Positions 35,131-44,509 of a DNA stretch of 64,000 bases are shown in pieces. Below the pieces are notes generated by a model. That model saw nothing but the letters and a program-made list of their open reading frames with translations, had not been told where the DNA came from and did no database searches. Within the stretch, counting starts at the first letter, position 1. Every line of letters starts with the position of its first letter. Where the stretch lies: positions 1-64,000 of the forward strand of contig PMOE01000025.1 in assembly GCA_003161575.1 (NCBI GenBank), written 5' to 3'. This DNA comes from Acidimicrobiaceae bacterium. Its GTDB lineage: Bacteria > Actinomycetota > Acidimicrobiia > Acidimicrobiales > RAAP-2. The position numbers were made by a program, and so were the translations under genes.

Positions 35131-36390
35131 ATGGCCCGGTCGCAGTGCGATGACGAGGATACGGTCTATCAAATAATGAGTACGACGCAGTATGTGGTGA
35201 CTCCAAGTAAGTCCGGCAGTGGGACTCAAGACATGAAGCCATTGCGCGTTCTTATCATCAGCCAGGCACCCAGCCAGTGGCAGAGCCCACTCTTTCGTTT
35301 CCTCGCTCGCGAGGAGGGCCTTGAACTTGAAGTGGCGTTCGCCGCACCGACAACGCCGCTAGACCCCGAAATCGGGCGTGTCCCGGCTTGGGGCGAGTAC
35401 GGATTGCGCGACGGATTCAACTACACCGATCTACGCGGGCGTCGGTCCTCCTTGATCGGGTGGGCTATGGCGACTGCAAGGCGACGGGACCTCGATGTCG
35501 TGGTTCTCCCTGGATGGGGTTTTGCGCTGGCTCGCACAGTACTTCTTGCCACCATCACATCAGGCAAGGCTCGCAGACGAACCGTGATCTTTACAGATGC
35601 GACTGACTTCACAGAACGTGACACCTCTCGTTCGCATGCGCGAGGCGTTGTCCTGCGGAGCCTGGGGCGAGCAGGGCTGCACTTCGGCGCTACGGGGAAT
35701 GCGGCACGCACGCATTTGGTCGGAAACGGCGTCAGCGAGCAGAGCATCGCCGTGCTGCCCTATGCGGTCGATAATGACCGTATAGCTGCCGATACCGCAG
35801 CGTGGCGCCTCCAACGCGATGCGTTGCGAACCAATATTGCCGGGGTGGACAGTCCGGACTCTCCCATTTTCCTGGCGGTGGTCAAGCTAATCCAACGGGA
35901 AGGACCGGAGCGCGTTGTACGGTCCTTCCTATCGGCGGCCTCCGAATACCCTTCGGCACGTCTTGTCCTCGTGGGCGATGGTCCCGACCGCTCGGGAATT
36001 GAGCAACTCTGTCGTGAACTTGGCGGTGGCCGCGTGATATTGGCTGGCTATCAACCATACGCAGAACTTCCCCGTTTCTACGCCGCAACTGACTGGTTCG
36101 TCCATCTTCCCGAGCTCGAACCGTGGGGTCTTTCCGTCAACGAGGCCGTTGCGAGTGCGCTACCGCTCCTTTGCTCTACGCGGGTCGGTGCGACCCAGGA
36201 TCTCCTCGAAGACGGCGTCAATGGCATTCTTGTGGGCGATGGGGATCTCGCGGCGCGGGCCGGATTCCACCGCGCCCTGGCCATGCCTCGGACCGCAGTA
36301 GGCAGAATGGGTGCTGCTTCTGTTGAAATAAGCAATCGGGTTCATTTCCGCCGGTGGGCCGAAGCACTTCGAACGCTAGCTAATCACTAG
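35131..36390 (+). CDS. GT4-family glycosyltransferase
   Basis: A GT-B glycosyltransferase of up to 419 residues. The conserved Rossmann strand begins at residue 35 (MKPLRVLIISQAPSQWQ), so ATG at 35176 or 35233 may be the real start; none has a strong ribosome site. The donor domain shows LAVVKLIQREGPERVV, LVGDGPDRSGIE and LPELEPWGLSVNEAVASALPLL (EX7E). It contributes a sugar to the exopolysaccharide. Confidence 0.82.
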   Translation: MARSQCDDEDTVYQIMSTTQYVVTPSKSGSGTQDMKPLRVLIISQAPSQWQSPLFRFLAREEGLELEVAFAAPTTPLDPEIGRVPAWGEYGLRDGFNYTDLRGRRSSLIGWAMATARRRDLDVVVLPGWGFALARTVLLATITSGKARRRTVIFTDATDFTERDTSRSHARGVVLRSLGRAGLHFGATGNAARTHLVGNGVSEQSIAVLPYAVDNDRIAADTAAWRLQRDALRTNIAGVDSPDSPIFLAVVKLIQREGPERVVRSFLSAASEYPSARLVLVGDGPDRSGIEQLCRELGGGRVILAGYQPYAELPRFYAATDWFVHLPELEPWGLSVNEAVASALPLLCSTRVGATQDLLEDGVNGILVGDGDLAARAGFHRALAMPRTAVGRMGAASVEISNRVHFRRWAEALRTLANH

Positions 36391-36454
36391 CCCCACGGAT
36401 CTCGCCCGTGAGCGCTGTCGCACGCCACAACACACCGAGTAGTGGAGTTCGGAA

Positions 36455-37936
36455 TTGACCAGACCGCGGTCTCACAAGCCATTCTCCAGAACACCGCCTC
36501 CCGCTCCTCTGGGGAAAATTGAGAACCTTCACATCGGATCGGGGTCAACCTTTGCATCCACAACAGCGACAAATATCGCCATCGGCCTAACGGGCGCCGC
36601 TGCCGCTGCATTGGCGGCACGAGTACTCGGCCCTGTTGGCCGGGGTCAGCTCGCCGCTATCCAGATCTGGCCCGGATTCCTCATCGTTCTCTCCATGGCT
36701 GGGATGCCCGAAGCACTCTCGTTCTTCGTTGCCCGCAATCCGGAGCGGGGCCGGCAGAACGTGAGTACCGGAATACTTATTGCACTGTCTGCCTCGGTAC
36801 TCTTTATCGTTTTCGGGGTCTTCGTTCTCCCCTTTGCGCTGAAATCACAAGGACACGTCATCGTCACTGATGCGCAGTACGCGCTCCTCTTGCTACCTCC
36901 CTACCTTCTTGCAACCCTGCCTGCCCAGGCGCTGAGAGGGGCAAACGACTACCTGAGGTGGAACATATCCCGGTTTTCGTTGACCGGTGGGTGGTTACTT
37001 GTACTTGTCGGCGCCGCCGTTTTCTCCATCACCGGCACGTTCCACGTGACACCAGGCCAGTTAGCAGGTGCATTCGTGGTCGAGGTGGCCCTGATGGCCG
37101 CACCAATAGTCTTAGTCTCCTACCGTCGGCTCAAAGGACCACTCGGTCCGGCTGCGGACCTCGTTCGACCGCTCACCCGTTTCGGTGTGCCGGCCATGTT
37201 CGCGACATTTCCACAGTGGCTGAATCTACGAGTGGACCAACTCGTGATCGCTGGATTCTTGCCCGCTCGCCAACTTGGCCTGTACGCGGTGGCAGTCGCT
37301 TGGGCACAGGTGGTCAGTCCCGTTCTTAACGCGCTTGGTTCGATGGTTCTACCACGCTTGGCACGGGAACGAGACCCGAAACACCGAGGTGCGATGTTCG
37401 CGCATGCGAGCCGACTCGGCATTCTGTTGGCGGTAATCGTTGTCGTACCGACGCTCGCTGTGACACCGTTCGCCATCCAACTGGTTTTTGGTCATGCCTT
37501 CGTGGGTTCGATTCCCTCAGCGCTTCTCCTCGTTATCGGTGGCGGCCTACTCGGGCTCAACTACATATTGAGCGAAGCACTCCTAGGGTCCGGCTGGACA
37601 GGCGGACCGGTACGTGCTCAGTTCATCGGGCTGATCGTTACCGGAGTAACTCTCGCGGCATTACTCGGGTCCTATGGCATTCTTGGTGCTGCCATCTCAT
37701 CAGTAGCGGGTTATGGGACAACAACGCTCTGGTTGCTTTTTGAGGGGAAAAAGCTGAACCAGATTCATCTCCGATCTCTCATAATCCCTGGAGGCCACGA
37801 GTTCGCGTTGTTGCGGCCGCGGCGGCGATCAGCAAATCGCGAGAAAATGTTGGTCGAACAGTCGATCATCTCCGAGCAGGGAATCGGCGAGTGGGGAGAT
37901 GGTTCGGGGACAGATCCCCCTGCCACCGCCGATTGA
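36455..37936 (+). CDS. polysaccharide flippase (Wzx-like, MOP superfamily)
   Basis: A 493-residue membrane protein with 12-14 helices. The start STFASTTATNIAIGLTGA, followed by AARVLGPVGRGQLAA, is typical of Wzx/MATE-type polysaccharide flippases. LRVDQLVIAGFLPARQLGLYAVA marks the second half. It moves the lipid-linked repeat unit across the membrane. The C-terminal 50 residues are polar. TTG at 36455 is supported by GGAG 7 nt upstream. Confidence 0.88.
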   Translation: MTRPRSHKPFSRTPPPAPLGKIENLHIGSGSTFASTTATNIAIGLTGAAAAALAARVLGPVGRGQLAAIQIWPGFLIVLSMAGMPEALSFFVARNPERGRQNVSTGILIALSASVLFIVFGVFVLPFALKSQGHVIVTDAQYALLLLPPYLLATLPAQALRGANDYLRWNISRFSLTGGWLLVLVGAAVFSITGTFHVTPGQLAGAFVVEVALMAAPIVLVSYRRLKGPLGPAADLVRPLTRFGVPAMFATFPQWLNLRVDQLVIAGFLPARQLGLYAVAVAWAQVVSPVLNALGSMVLPRLARERDPKHRGAMFAHASRLGILLAVIVVVPTLAVTPFAIQLVFGHAFVGSIPSALLLVIGGGLLGLNYILSEALLGSGWTGGPVRAQFIGLIVTGVTLAALLGSYGILGAAISSVAGYGTTTLWLLFEGKKLNQIHLRSLIIPGGHEFALLRPRRRSANREKMLVEQSIISEQGIGEWGDGSGTDPPATAD

Positions 37937-37978
37937 TTCTGGAGAAGCTGGGAAGAACGGGTTAGGTAGGATCTCGGA

Positions 37979-38164
37979 GTGTGGTGGGACCCCTGGAACA
38001 AGCCGCGGGTGCGGTATGAGATCGCTGAGACCAGACGTGAGGTTACCGACCAGTCCGACGTCTGGTGGGGAAGCATCGACCGCATTCCGGGTGGAAGGGT
38101 GTTGTTGTTCTTGGCCGGCGCGGGGGCCATCGGCCTCCTCATCTCTACCGTCGTTGTGAGCTGA
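37979..38164 (+). CDS. 61-residue Trp-rich membrane protein between wzx- and wzy-like genes
   Basis: A tiny protein: a polar, Trp-rich N-terminus (MWWDPW..., a second WW near residue 30) and one C-terminal helix (about 41-60). GTG start; its TGA overlaps the polymerase ATG by 1 nt, so the two are coupled. No family is recognised. It may assist the flippase or polymerase or serve as a translational leader. Confidence 0.6.
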   Translation: MWWDPWNKPRVRYEIAETRREVTDQSDVWWGSIDRIPGGRVLLFLAGAGAIGLLISTVVVS

Positions 38165-39621
38165 TGACCGTCGACACCATGTTGGGCCTACTGCTCCAGC
38201 TGCTCGCTTTGCTTCTATTGTTCGCAAAGCTCGGGCGCAGTTGGTATCGCCACCTCGGTGGCATCTTCATTGTGATGGCTGTCCTATACCACGGGGTCGG
38301 AGAGATCTTTGTGTCTCTGTTCCCTGGTTATAACCCCTATCGGCCGCTGTTCGACACCAGCTACGTGGGGCCTTTCGTCTTGCTGATCAGTACGGCCATC
38401 TTGCTCTTTACCGTCGCTTACGTGTCAGCAGTGGGGCGACGAACCAGGGCGCCGATACCTTCGGACACCCCCGAAGCGGCAATCACCAAGCGTGTCTTCA
38501 ACTACAAGTTGATGGCTCTCATCACGCTCCCGCTGTTGCTCCTCACCCTGAGTGGTCAAGGATACGGATCAAATGGCGGCGTACAAGGGGGCGTCGGCGC
38601 GACCCTGGGGCTCTCGGAACAGTTTTTCATCCTCGGCGCAGTGCTCTCGGGCTTCGGGTTCGTGATGCGATTCGGGAGCCGGTGGATTGTCCCAGTCCTG
38701 ATTGTCCAATCAGTCCTGCTAGCACTCGTCGGGGAACGGCTGGCCATCGTCATCGGCGCCGTGATGTTGATCTACGTGCTGTCGCAGTTCGGAATGAAGC
38801 CGAAGCGCAGGGGTGCGGTGATCGGGTTGGTGGTGCTCGTGCTTTTCGCTTGGGCGATCACCGCTGCCCGGGGCATTGAAGGGAGGTTCAATACAACCTC
38901 TGGATCGAGTGTTCGGCTGACGTTCTTGACGACCGGCTCAGAGAATCTATTCTCCCCCACGACCTGGCATCAATTCGCCGTTACAGCCGGATACCGCCTC
39001 GACGGGAACAGCTACGGGGCAATGGAACTAGAGGCCCTTCGCTCGGGGGCACATCCAGTGGGACTAACGCCGTTGAAGAACGATGTCTTGTTGGCCGTAC
39101 CCAGCTTCCTTAATCCCAACAAGGACTCCGGGGATCCCGGAAACCGAGTGGAGAAGACCTATGTCGAAGAGCACCTCCCCATCCCTGAACTTTTGATTGG
39201 CGATACGGGAACCTATCTCGACATCTTGCCGACCCAGCTCGGAACCTTGCTTGGAATCTTGGGGGAATCGGGGATGCTCGTGGCGGCGTTCTTCTTGGGA
39301 TTGGCGTTCGCCGCATTGGATCGATGGGTTCGCCGCGACCTCGGACCAGTTCGGATGCTCGTATCCCTCGGGGTGCTCTATTGCGTCCTCAACTACGAAG
39401 CATCATGGGATACCTGGACCACGACCCTGCGGGGGATTGTGGTCCTCGTGGTCTTGATTGGTGGTCTCTTGGGGATTCGTCGATTGGCTCTGAGCGCAAA
39501 TCGACAGGTGGTTGCCTCGGGTCGGTTACCAGTTGACCGTAACCTCGCAGATGCGGGTCGTTCTCGCGGCCGGCGTCCGAGGCGCGACGAGGATGATGTA
39601 GTCGCAAGCGACCGCGCCTAA
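38164..39621 (+). CDS. O-antigen-type polysaccharide polymerase (Wzy-like)
   Basis: A 485-residue protein with 10-12 membrane helices. A large hydrophilic loop of about 110 residues (about 250-360: TTSGSSVRLTFLTTG... GDTGTYLDILPTQLG) precedes the last helices, the layout of Wzy polymerases. Sequence motifs in this family are weak, so the call rests on topology and its place after the flippase. It would join repeat units outside the membrane. ATG at 38164 overlaps the small membrane protein; the frame is open upstream to 38065. Confidence 0.75.
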   Translation: MTVDTMLGLLLQLLALLLLFAKLGRSWYRHLGGIFIVMAVLYHGVGEIFVSLFPGYNPYRPLFDTSYVGPFVLLISTAILLFTVAYVSAVGRRTRAPIPSDTPEAAITKRVFNYKLMALITLPLLLLTLSGQGYGSNGGVQGGVGATLGLSEQFFILGAVLSGFGFVMRFGSRWIVPVLIVQSVLLALVGERLAIVIGAVMLIYVLSQFGMKPKRRGAVIGLVVLVLFAWAITAARGIEGRFNTTSGSSVRLTFLTTGSENLFSPTTWHQFAVTAGYRLDGNSYGAMELEALRSGAHPVGLTPLKNDVLLAVPSFLNPNKDSGDPGNRVEKTYVEEHLPIPELLIGDTGTYLDILPTQLGTLLGILGESGMLVAAFFLGLAFAALDRWVRRDLGPVRMLVSLGVLYCVLNYEASWDTWTTTLRGIVVLVVLIGGLLGIRRLALSANRQVVASGRLPVDRNLADAGRSRGRRPRRDEDDVVASDRA

Positions 39622-40109
39622 AAAGTAGAAGGACGCGCCGAAAATGGCGGCGTTGTTGCCGGCGTGACAACGATGGACTTTGGACATTGTCTGTAGTTGG
39701 TCGAGAGGTCCACCCGAATCGCGGATGGCGGATTGCCCCAATTCGGTTGAGGCCTCGGTGATGCTGTACTTAAATTCCAGTCCCTCGGGGTCGGTCTGGC
39801 TATCGGCGCCCTCCAACGTCGAGTCGACACCTCGGGTGGGACCCTGCCACGTTCATCTTCCGATACCTCAGAATGTGGGTAGCCTTCTCGACCATCGGTT
39901 CCATTCAAGTGGTGGCCCAGATTTTCGCGTACGTCACCCTGCCATCACGGCCCCGGCGCTGGCCCATCGTCCGGCACTGGCCAACGTTCGACGCAGCGCC
40001 CATAGCGTTCGAGATCGAGAGGAGCCGCACGTAGGCGACTGATTACCTGCTCGGCCAGCTTGTCAGGGCTAGTCGATTACCCCGCCCGGGGTGGGAGTAC
40101 ATTGGACGG
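39622..40109. other. intergenic stretch at the right edge of the cassette
   Basis: About 490 bp with no supported gene. Frames here lack starts and family features. Base composition changes from the AT-richer cassette to GC-rich flank near its right end. It should hold the promoter of the tyrosine-kinase gene. Confidence 0.4.
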
Positions 40110-41834
40110 GTGGTCCAACAGGAATCGACCGGTGAACCCGGTCTGCTCGACTACGTCCGAGTCCTGTGGCGGCGGCGCCTCATCGTCATCCTGGCGGTCA
40201 TCGTCGCCGTCGGGGCCACTATCGGGATCGACGCCGTCCGGACCAGGGTGTATCGAGCCACCTCCAACATCCTGTTCGTCTCGCAGAACTACTCGAGCGG
40301 CGGAACGATCGTCCCCCTCAGCCCCACTGACATCGCCACAGACATCGAGTTGGTCCAAGGGGCCGCGATCAAGGCCACGGTGGCCAAGAATCTGGGCGCT
40401 GTCCCCCCGCCGGTGACCGTGAACCAAGTCGGCACCACCGAAGTGGCCCAGATCTCGGTCTCCTCACCCGACAAGATACTCGCCACCAAAGCGGCGAACG
40501 CGTACGTCCGCGCCTACATCGCTAATAGTCAGAGCCGGTATCTGGCGAACCAACAAAGCGCCGAGTCTCAGATCCAGCAGCAGATCAATGGGCTCCAGAC
40601 CCAGATCCAGTCGGTCCAGACCCAGATCAACCTGTCGGGAACGAACCAGACCCAAATCGCCAACCTCGATGCGCAACTCGGGACGCTTGAATCCCAGCAG
40701 CAAACCCTCCACACTCAACTGAGCCAATTCACGGTGGAGGCCGCACAGACACCCAGCGGCGGTCAACTGGTGGCCCCCGCCACGGTCCCGACCAGCCCGG
40801 TGTCGCCCAAGCCGGTCGCCGACGCAGTGATCGGCGGTGTCATTGGCCTGATCATCGGTATCGCCTTGGCCATGCTTCGCGAATACCTCGACGACAGAAT
40901 CCACAACAAGGCCGAGCTTGAACAGGTGGCCACAGGCCTCCCGGTGCTCGGCATCATCCCTCGGATCGATGACTGGCGTGACAGCGAAGTCCCGTTCCTG
41001 GCTTTCGCCCACCGTCCCAAATCGCCTGCGGCGGAGGCCTACCGTGGCCTGCGCACCTCGATCCAGTTTGCGCGTCTGGACCACCCCATCCGCATCCTCC
41101 ACGTGACGAGCCCGGCCGCGGCCGACGGCAAGACGACGACTTCGGCCAACCTTGCAGTAGCCATGGCGGAGGCCGGCCAGAACGTGGTCTTGATCTGCTG
41201 CGACCTTCGCCGGCCGCGGGTCCACGAGTTCTTCTCCTTGCCCAATACAGTGGGGCTTACTTCGGTCCTGGCCGGTCAAGTTGATCTGCCCCATGCCTTG
41301 GTGCACGTACCGGGGATCCCCCGCCTCACGCTCCTACCCTCAGGGCCCCTGCCAGCCAATCCCTCTGAGATCCTCGGGAGCCCTCAAACCCGCGAATTGT
41401 TCACCACGCTGTCCCAGGCCGTCGACCTGGTGATATTGGACAGTCCACCGCTGCTTCCCGTGACCGATGCTTCGATCCTGGCCACAGTGGCCGATGGGTC
41501 GATCGTGGTCACCGCCGCCGGCGAGACCACCCGCCGAGACCTGTCGCGGGCCATCGAACTCCTCCATAGTGTGGACGCCTCGGTCACCGGGGTGGTGCTC
41601 AACAACGCTTCAGAGAGCGATTCCTACGTCTATTACGGCTACAGCGGGCAGTACGGCTACGGGGGGCGGTCCGGCCGCGAAAACGGCAACGGCGACGGAA
41701 GCGACCCTGGGACGGACAACGGCAGCGGCAGCGGCAAGAGCAACGGAAAGAGCAAGAGCACGCGCTCTCGGAACAAGGCGTCGAATGGGGTGGTCCTCTT
41801 GCCCGGCGCCGCGACCTTGCCACCCAAGACGTGA
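40110..41834 (+). CDS. Wzz-type chain-length regulator fused to BY-kinase (Wzc-like)
   Basis: A 574-residue protein: helix 1 (about 22-41), an extracytoplasmic Wzz domain with a Gln-rich coiled coil (145-205), a Pro-rich segment and helix 2 (238-256), then a cytoplasmic BY-kinase. ATP-site motifs: Walker A AAADGKTTT (K341), Walker A' VVLICCDLRRP (359-369) and Walker B VILDSPPLLP (441-450). The C-terminal Tyr cluster (Y506, Y508, Y509, Y511, Y515, Y517) is the likely autophosphorylation site. It controls polymer length and export together with the phosphatase at 44507. GTG start. Confidence 0.92.
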   Translation: MVQQESTGEPGLLDYVRVLWRRRLIVILAVIVAVGATIGIDAVRTRVYRATSNILFVSQNYSSGGTIVPLSPTDIATDIELVQGAAIKATVAKNLGAVPPPVTVNQVGTTEVAQISVSSPDKILATKAANAYVRAYIANSQSRYLANQQSAESQIQQQINGLQTQIQSVQTQINLSGTNQTQIANLDAQLGTLESQQQTLHTQLSQFTVEAAQTPSGGQLVAPATVPTSPVSPKPVADAVIGGVIGLIIGIALAMLREYLDDRIHNKAELEQVATGLPVLGIIPRIDDWRDSEVPFLAFAHRPKSPAAEAYRGLRTSIQFARLDHPIRILHVTSPAAADGKTTTSANLAVAMAEAGQNVVLICCDLRRPRVHEFFSLPNTVGLTSVLAGQVDLPHALVHVPGIPRLTLLPSGPLPANPSEILGSPQTRELFTTLSQAVDLVILDSPPLLPVTDASILATVADGSIVVTAAGETTRRDLSRAIELLHSVDASVTGVVLNNASESDSYVYYGYSGQYGYGGRSGRENGNGDGSDPGTDNGSGSGKSNGKSKSTRSRNKASNGVVLLPGAATLPPKT

Positions 41835-41884
41835 GCGCCCGATACGTGGACGCCCGCGTGACTGGTCCCGTCGATCGCTAAGCG

Positions 41885-43759
41885 TTGGCGACGCATCAGC
41901 ACCAGAATCTTCGGCGGCGGGGCCACGGCCGCCGCCGGATCCGGACACCGTCGCGACGTCGGCGTGTGGTCTTGGTCGTCTGCGTTGTCGCCGTGGTCGG
42001 TGTGCTGGGGCTCGGTGCGCTTGTGGCGTGGAGTTCTTGGAAGTCGTTGAATCGGGCCCGCACCCCACTCGAACAGGCTCGCCAGCTGGTCGATCAGCTC
42101 GAGCAGGACCCCAATCAGTTACTCAGCGCCCAAGGCCGGGCCGCGGCGGGCCGCAATATTGAGACCATCGAACGTGACGCCGCTTCGGCCCGCGCCATTG
42201 TCGAGTCGTCGGACGCCCTCGACGCAGTGGGCTACGTGCCCTTGCTCAGTACGCAACGCCAAGGCGTGCTGGACTTGGCGAGTGACGCCGAGAGCGCCGC
42301 TCAGATCAGCAGCTCCCTGCTCGACCAGGTGGACGCCGTTACCGCCACAAGCCATGGCACCACCATCGATCTGACGCGTCTTTCGGCGCTGGTGCAGGCC
42401 GTCCACCTCGCCCACGCGCAGTTGGTGCACCTGCGACGGCCGACCGGCGATCTGTGGGGTCCGATCGCCCAAGCCCGTGCGTCCTTCAATCGCCAAGACG
42501 TCCGCCTCACCACCCAACTCGCAAGAGGCCAACAGATCCTCGGGTACGCGTCGGACTTCTTGGGGGCGAAAGGGCCCCGGACCTACTTGCTGGCCACGGA
42601 GAACAACGCCGAGATGCGCGACCAGGGTGCCGTGCTCTCGGTGGACTTTCTCCACGCCAGCGGGGGAACCCTCCACACGGACCATCCCCAGAGCGTCGGC
42701 CAGTACCCGCTGTCGCAGCCCGTCGCCGTTCCCGTCCCGGCTGGGCTCCAAACCGTGTTCGGCGCCTTCCAGCCGACCCTTCTTTGGCAATCGGCCAACA
42801 CCACCGCCGATTTCCCGTGGAGCGGGACGGACCTCGCCGCGATGTCCGCGGCGGGCGCCAGCCAGCCGGTGGACGGGGTGGTGGCCCTCGACGTGCCGAC
42901 ACTGGCCAGTCTGCTGGCCCTGACCGGACCCGTCACGGTGGCCGGCATCCCCCGGCCGGTCACGGCGGGGAATGTGGCCCCGCTCTTGCTGCACGACCTC
43001 TACGCCGGCGCACCGGCGGGCAACCAGGCCGCGCGCCATGACGAAAACGCCGATGTCGCCAGCGCCGTGTTCAACGCCCTGTCCTCCCGCCCGGTCGACG
43101 TAGCCGCCTTGGCCCATTCGCTGGCCAAGGACGTCGCCGGGCGGCACCTGATCGTCTGGGACGCCCAGCCGACCAACGAGGCGATCTTGGTCCGCTATGG
43201 CGCCTCTGGTGCCATCGACACCGAGAACCCCACCCGGGCGTTCCACGTGGCGGTCGAGAACGCCGGTGCGACCAAGCTCGACTACTACGTGCAGGTCAGC
43301 GTGCACCAAGACATCGAGGTGGACGGCGGGGGCTCAGCCACCATCGACACCGCGGTGACCGTGACCAATCGGGCTCCAGCCGGACAGCCCCCCTCCTATC
43401 AGCTCGGGCCAGATGACAAGACCTCGATCATCCCGGGTCAGTACGTGGCCAACGTGTACCTCTGGGGGCCCCGGGGTTCAACGCAGGTCGGCAGCGTGGC
43501 CGAGTCAGGACTTCGGGTCAGCGAGACTTCGATCTCGGTGCTGGCCCAGCACCAGACCACCGTCCATTTCACCACCACCATCGCCGGGGCCGTGACGTCG
43601 GGACTCCTGGCGTTGACCTACGTCCCTCAACCCCGACTGGCCCCGATCACCTTCACGGCCAACCTGTCGGCGCCCGCTTGGACGGTGGAGAGCGCCCACG
43701 TGCCGGGTGGGAGCCTCACCAGGACGACCGTGGTAACGTGGCAGCTCAGTCACCATTAG
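41885..43759 (+). CDS. DUF4012-domain membrane-anchored protein
   Basis: A 624-residue protein: basic N-terminus (RRRGHGRRRIR), one membrane helix (about 27-50), a helical region and the DUF4012 domain, with RTYLLATENNAEMRDQGAVLS near residue 232 as its signature. A C-terminal beta-rich part follows. The family has no known reaction and is frequent in actinobacterial polysaccharide loci, consistent with a role in polymer attachment or assembly at the cell surface. TTG start 50 nt after the kinase stop. Confidence 0.85.
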   Translation: MATHQHQNLRRRGHGRRRIRTPSRRRRVVLVVCVVAVVGVLGLGALVAWSSWKSLNRARTPLEQARQLVDQLEQDPNQLLSAQGRAAAGRNIETIERDAASARAIVESSDALDAVGYVPLLSTQRQGVLDLASDAESAAQISSSLLDQVDAVTATSHGTTIDLTRLSALVQAVHLAHAQLVHLRRPTGDLWGPIAQARASFNRQDVRLTTQLARGQQILGYASDFLGAKGPRTYLLATENNAEMRDQGAVLSVDFLHASGGTLHTDHPQSVGQYPLSQPVAVPVPAGLQTVFGAFQPTLLWQSANTTADFPWSGTDLAAMSAAGASQPVDGVVALDVPTLASLLALTGPVTVAGIPRPVTAGNVAPLLLHDLYAGAPAGNQAARHDENADVASAVFNALSSRPVDVAALAHSLAKDVAGRHLIVWDAQPTNEAILVRYGASGAIDTENPTRAFHVAVENAGATKLDYYVQVSVHQDIEVDGGGSATIDTAVTVTNRAPAGQPPSYQLGPDDKTSIIPGQYVANVYLWGPRGSTQVGSVAESGLRVSETSISVLAQHQTTVHFTTTIAGAVTSGLLALTYVPQPRLAPITFTANLSAPAWTVESAHVPGGSLTRTTVVTWQLSHH

Positions 43760-43858
43760 TTGGCCCGATTAGCGGATCGGTGGTGGCTACTGGCAAGCGG
43801 ACATGGGGCCCGGGTCTGGCCTTGTGCGAGCAAGGGCGAACCGGGTATCGGGGGATTG

Positions 43859-44473
43859 ATGCACCGCAAACCTCGTGATGACATGAGAAGGATCCTGCTC
43901 GCCGGAGCACTCTCCGGGGCGGCTCTCGTGATCTCGGCGGTACCCGCAGAGGCCGCCTACCCCCCGGGCACGTCCACCTTCATCGGCACCTTCGTCCCCG
44001 GACAGAGCGCCAGCACCACCTTCACCGGCTACATGGCCGGTTCTAACGTCAATTACACGGTCAACGGCACCCCGGACGGCAGCGGCCCCGCCGGACCCGA
44101 CGGTTCGGTCCCGATCGCGATCAGCATTACCGACCCCCACGTCGCGGTGAACGGCAACACCCCGATAGCCGTTAACTTTGGCACGACCACGGTCACAGGG
44201 AGCGGCGTCAGCCAAGCGGGAACACCCATCGCCAACTCGGTCACGCTCAATATCGTCCAGGCTTCGAGCTCAACCCCGACCACGACCCCAGCCAGCGGCA
44301 ACTCGGGCAGCGGCAACTCGGGCAGCACCAGCTCGGGCAGCAGCACCACCCTGGCCTTCACCGGTGCCGACATCGCCGCCACCGTCGCGGGTGGATTGGC
44401 GCTGCTCGCCGTGGGCTCGGTGCTGGTGATCGCCACCCGGCGGCGGTCACACCGCGGCCGCAAGGCGGCCTGA
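43859..44473 (+). CDS. LAFTG sortase-anchored surface protein
   Basis: A 204-residue exported protein: signal peptide (about 1-33, ending SAVPAEAA), a beta-rich domain of about 110 residues, a Ser/Gly/Asn/Thr linker and a C-terminal wall-sorting signal: LAFTG, a hydrophobic helix and a basic RRRSHRGRK tail. LAxTG is the motif of class E sortases, so it is probably linked to the wall near the exopolysaccharide machinery. No sortase gene is in the window. ATG at 43859 or 43883 could be the start. Function unknown. Confidence 0.8.
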   Translation: MHRKPRDDMRRILLAGALSGAALVISAVPAEAAYPPGTSTFIGTFVPGQSASTTFTGYMAGSNVNYTVNGTPDGSGPAGPDGSVPIAISITDPHVAVNGNTPIAVNFGTTTVTGSGVSQAGTPIANSVTLNIVQASSSTPTTTPASGNSGSGNSGSTSSGSSTTLAFTGADIAATVAGGLALLAVGSVLVIATRRRSHRGRKAA

Positions 44474-44509
44474 GCCGCGCGGCGTTCCGAGGCCGTCCCG
44501 CACGGCTCA
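44471..44509. terminator. possible bidirectional hairpin
   Basis: TGAGCCG/CGGCTCA arms flank a 25-nt GC-rich spacer between two convergent genes, and the arms include both stop regions. The stem is short, so the role is tentative. Confidence 0.28.

Noticed and set aside
35025-35151. Plus-strand frame MMLKLFLHGCL... recalling the N-terminus of IS1182-type transposases
   Set aside because: Only about ten residues fit, the frame ends after 37 codons and no further transposase motif or terminal repeat is present.
39526-39816. 96-codon minus-strand frame with a hydrophobic stretch
   Set aside because: It overlaps the polymerase end, has no start signal and no recognisable domain.
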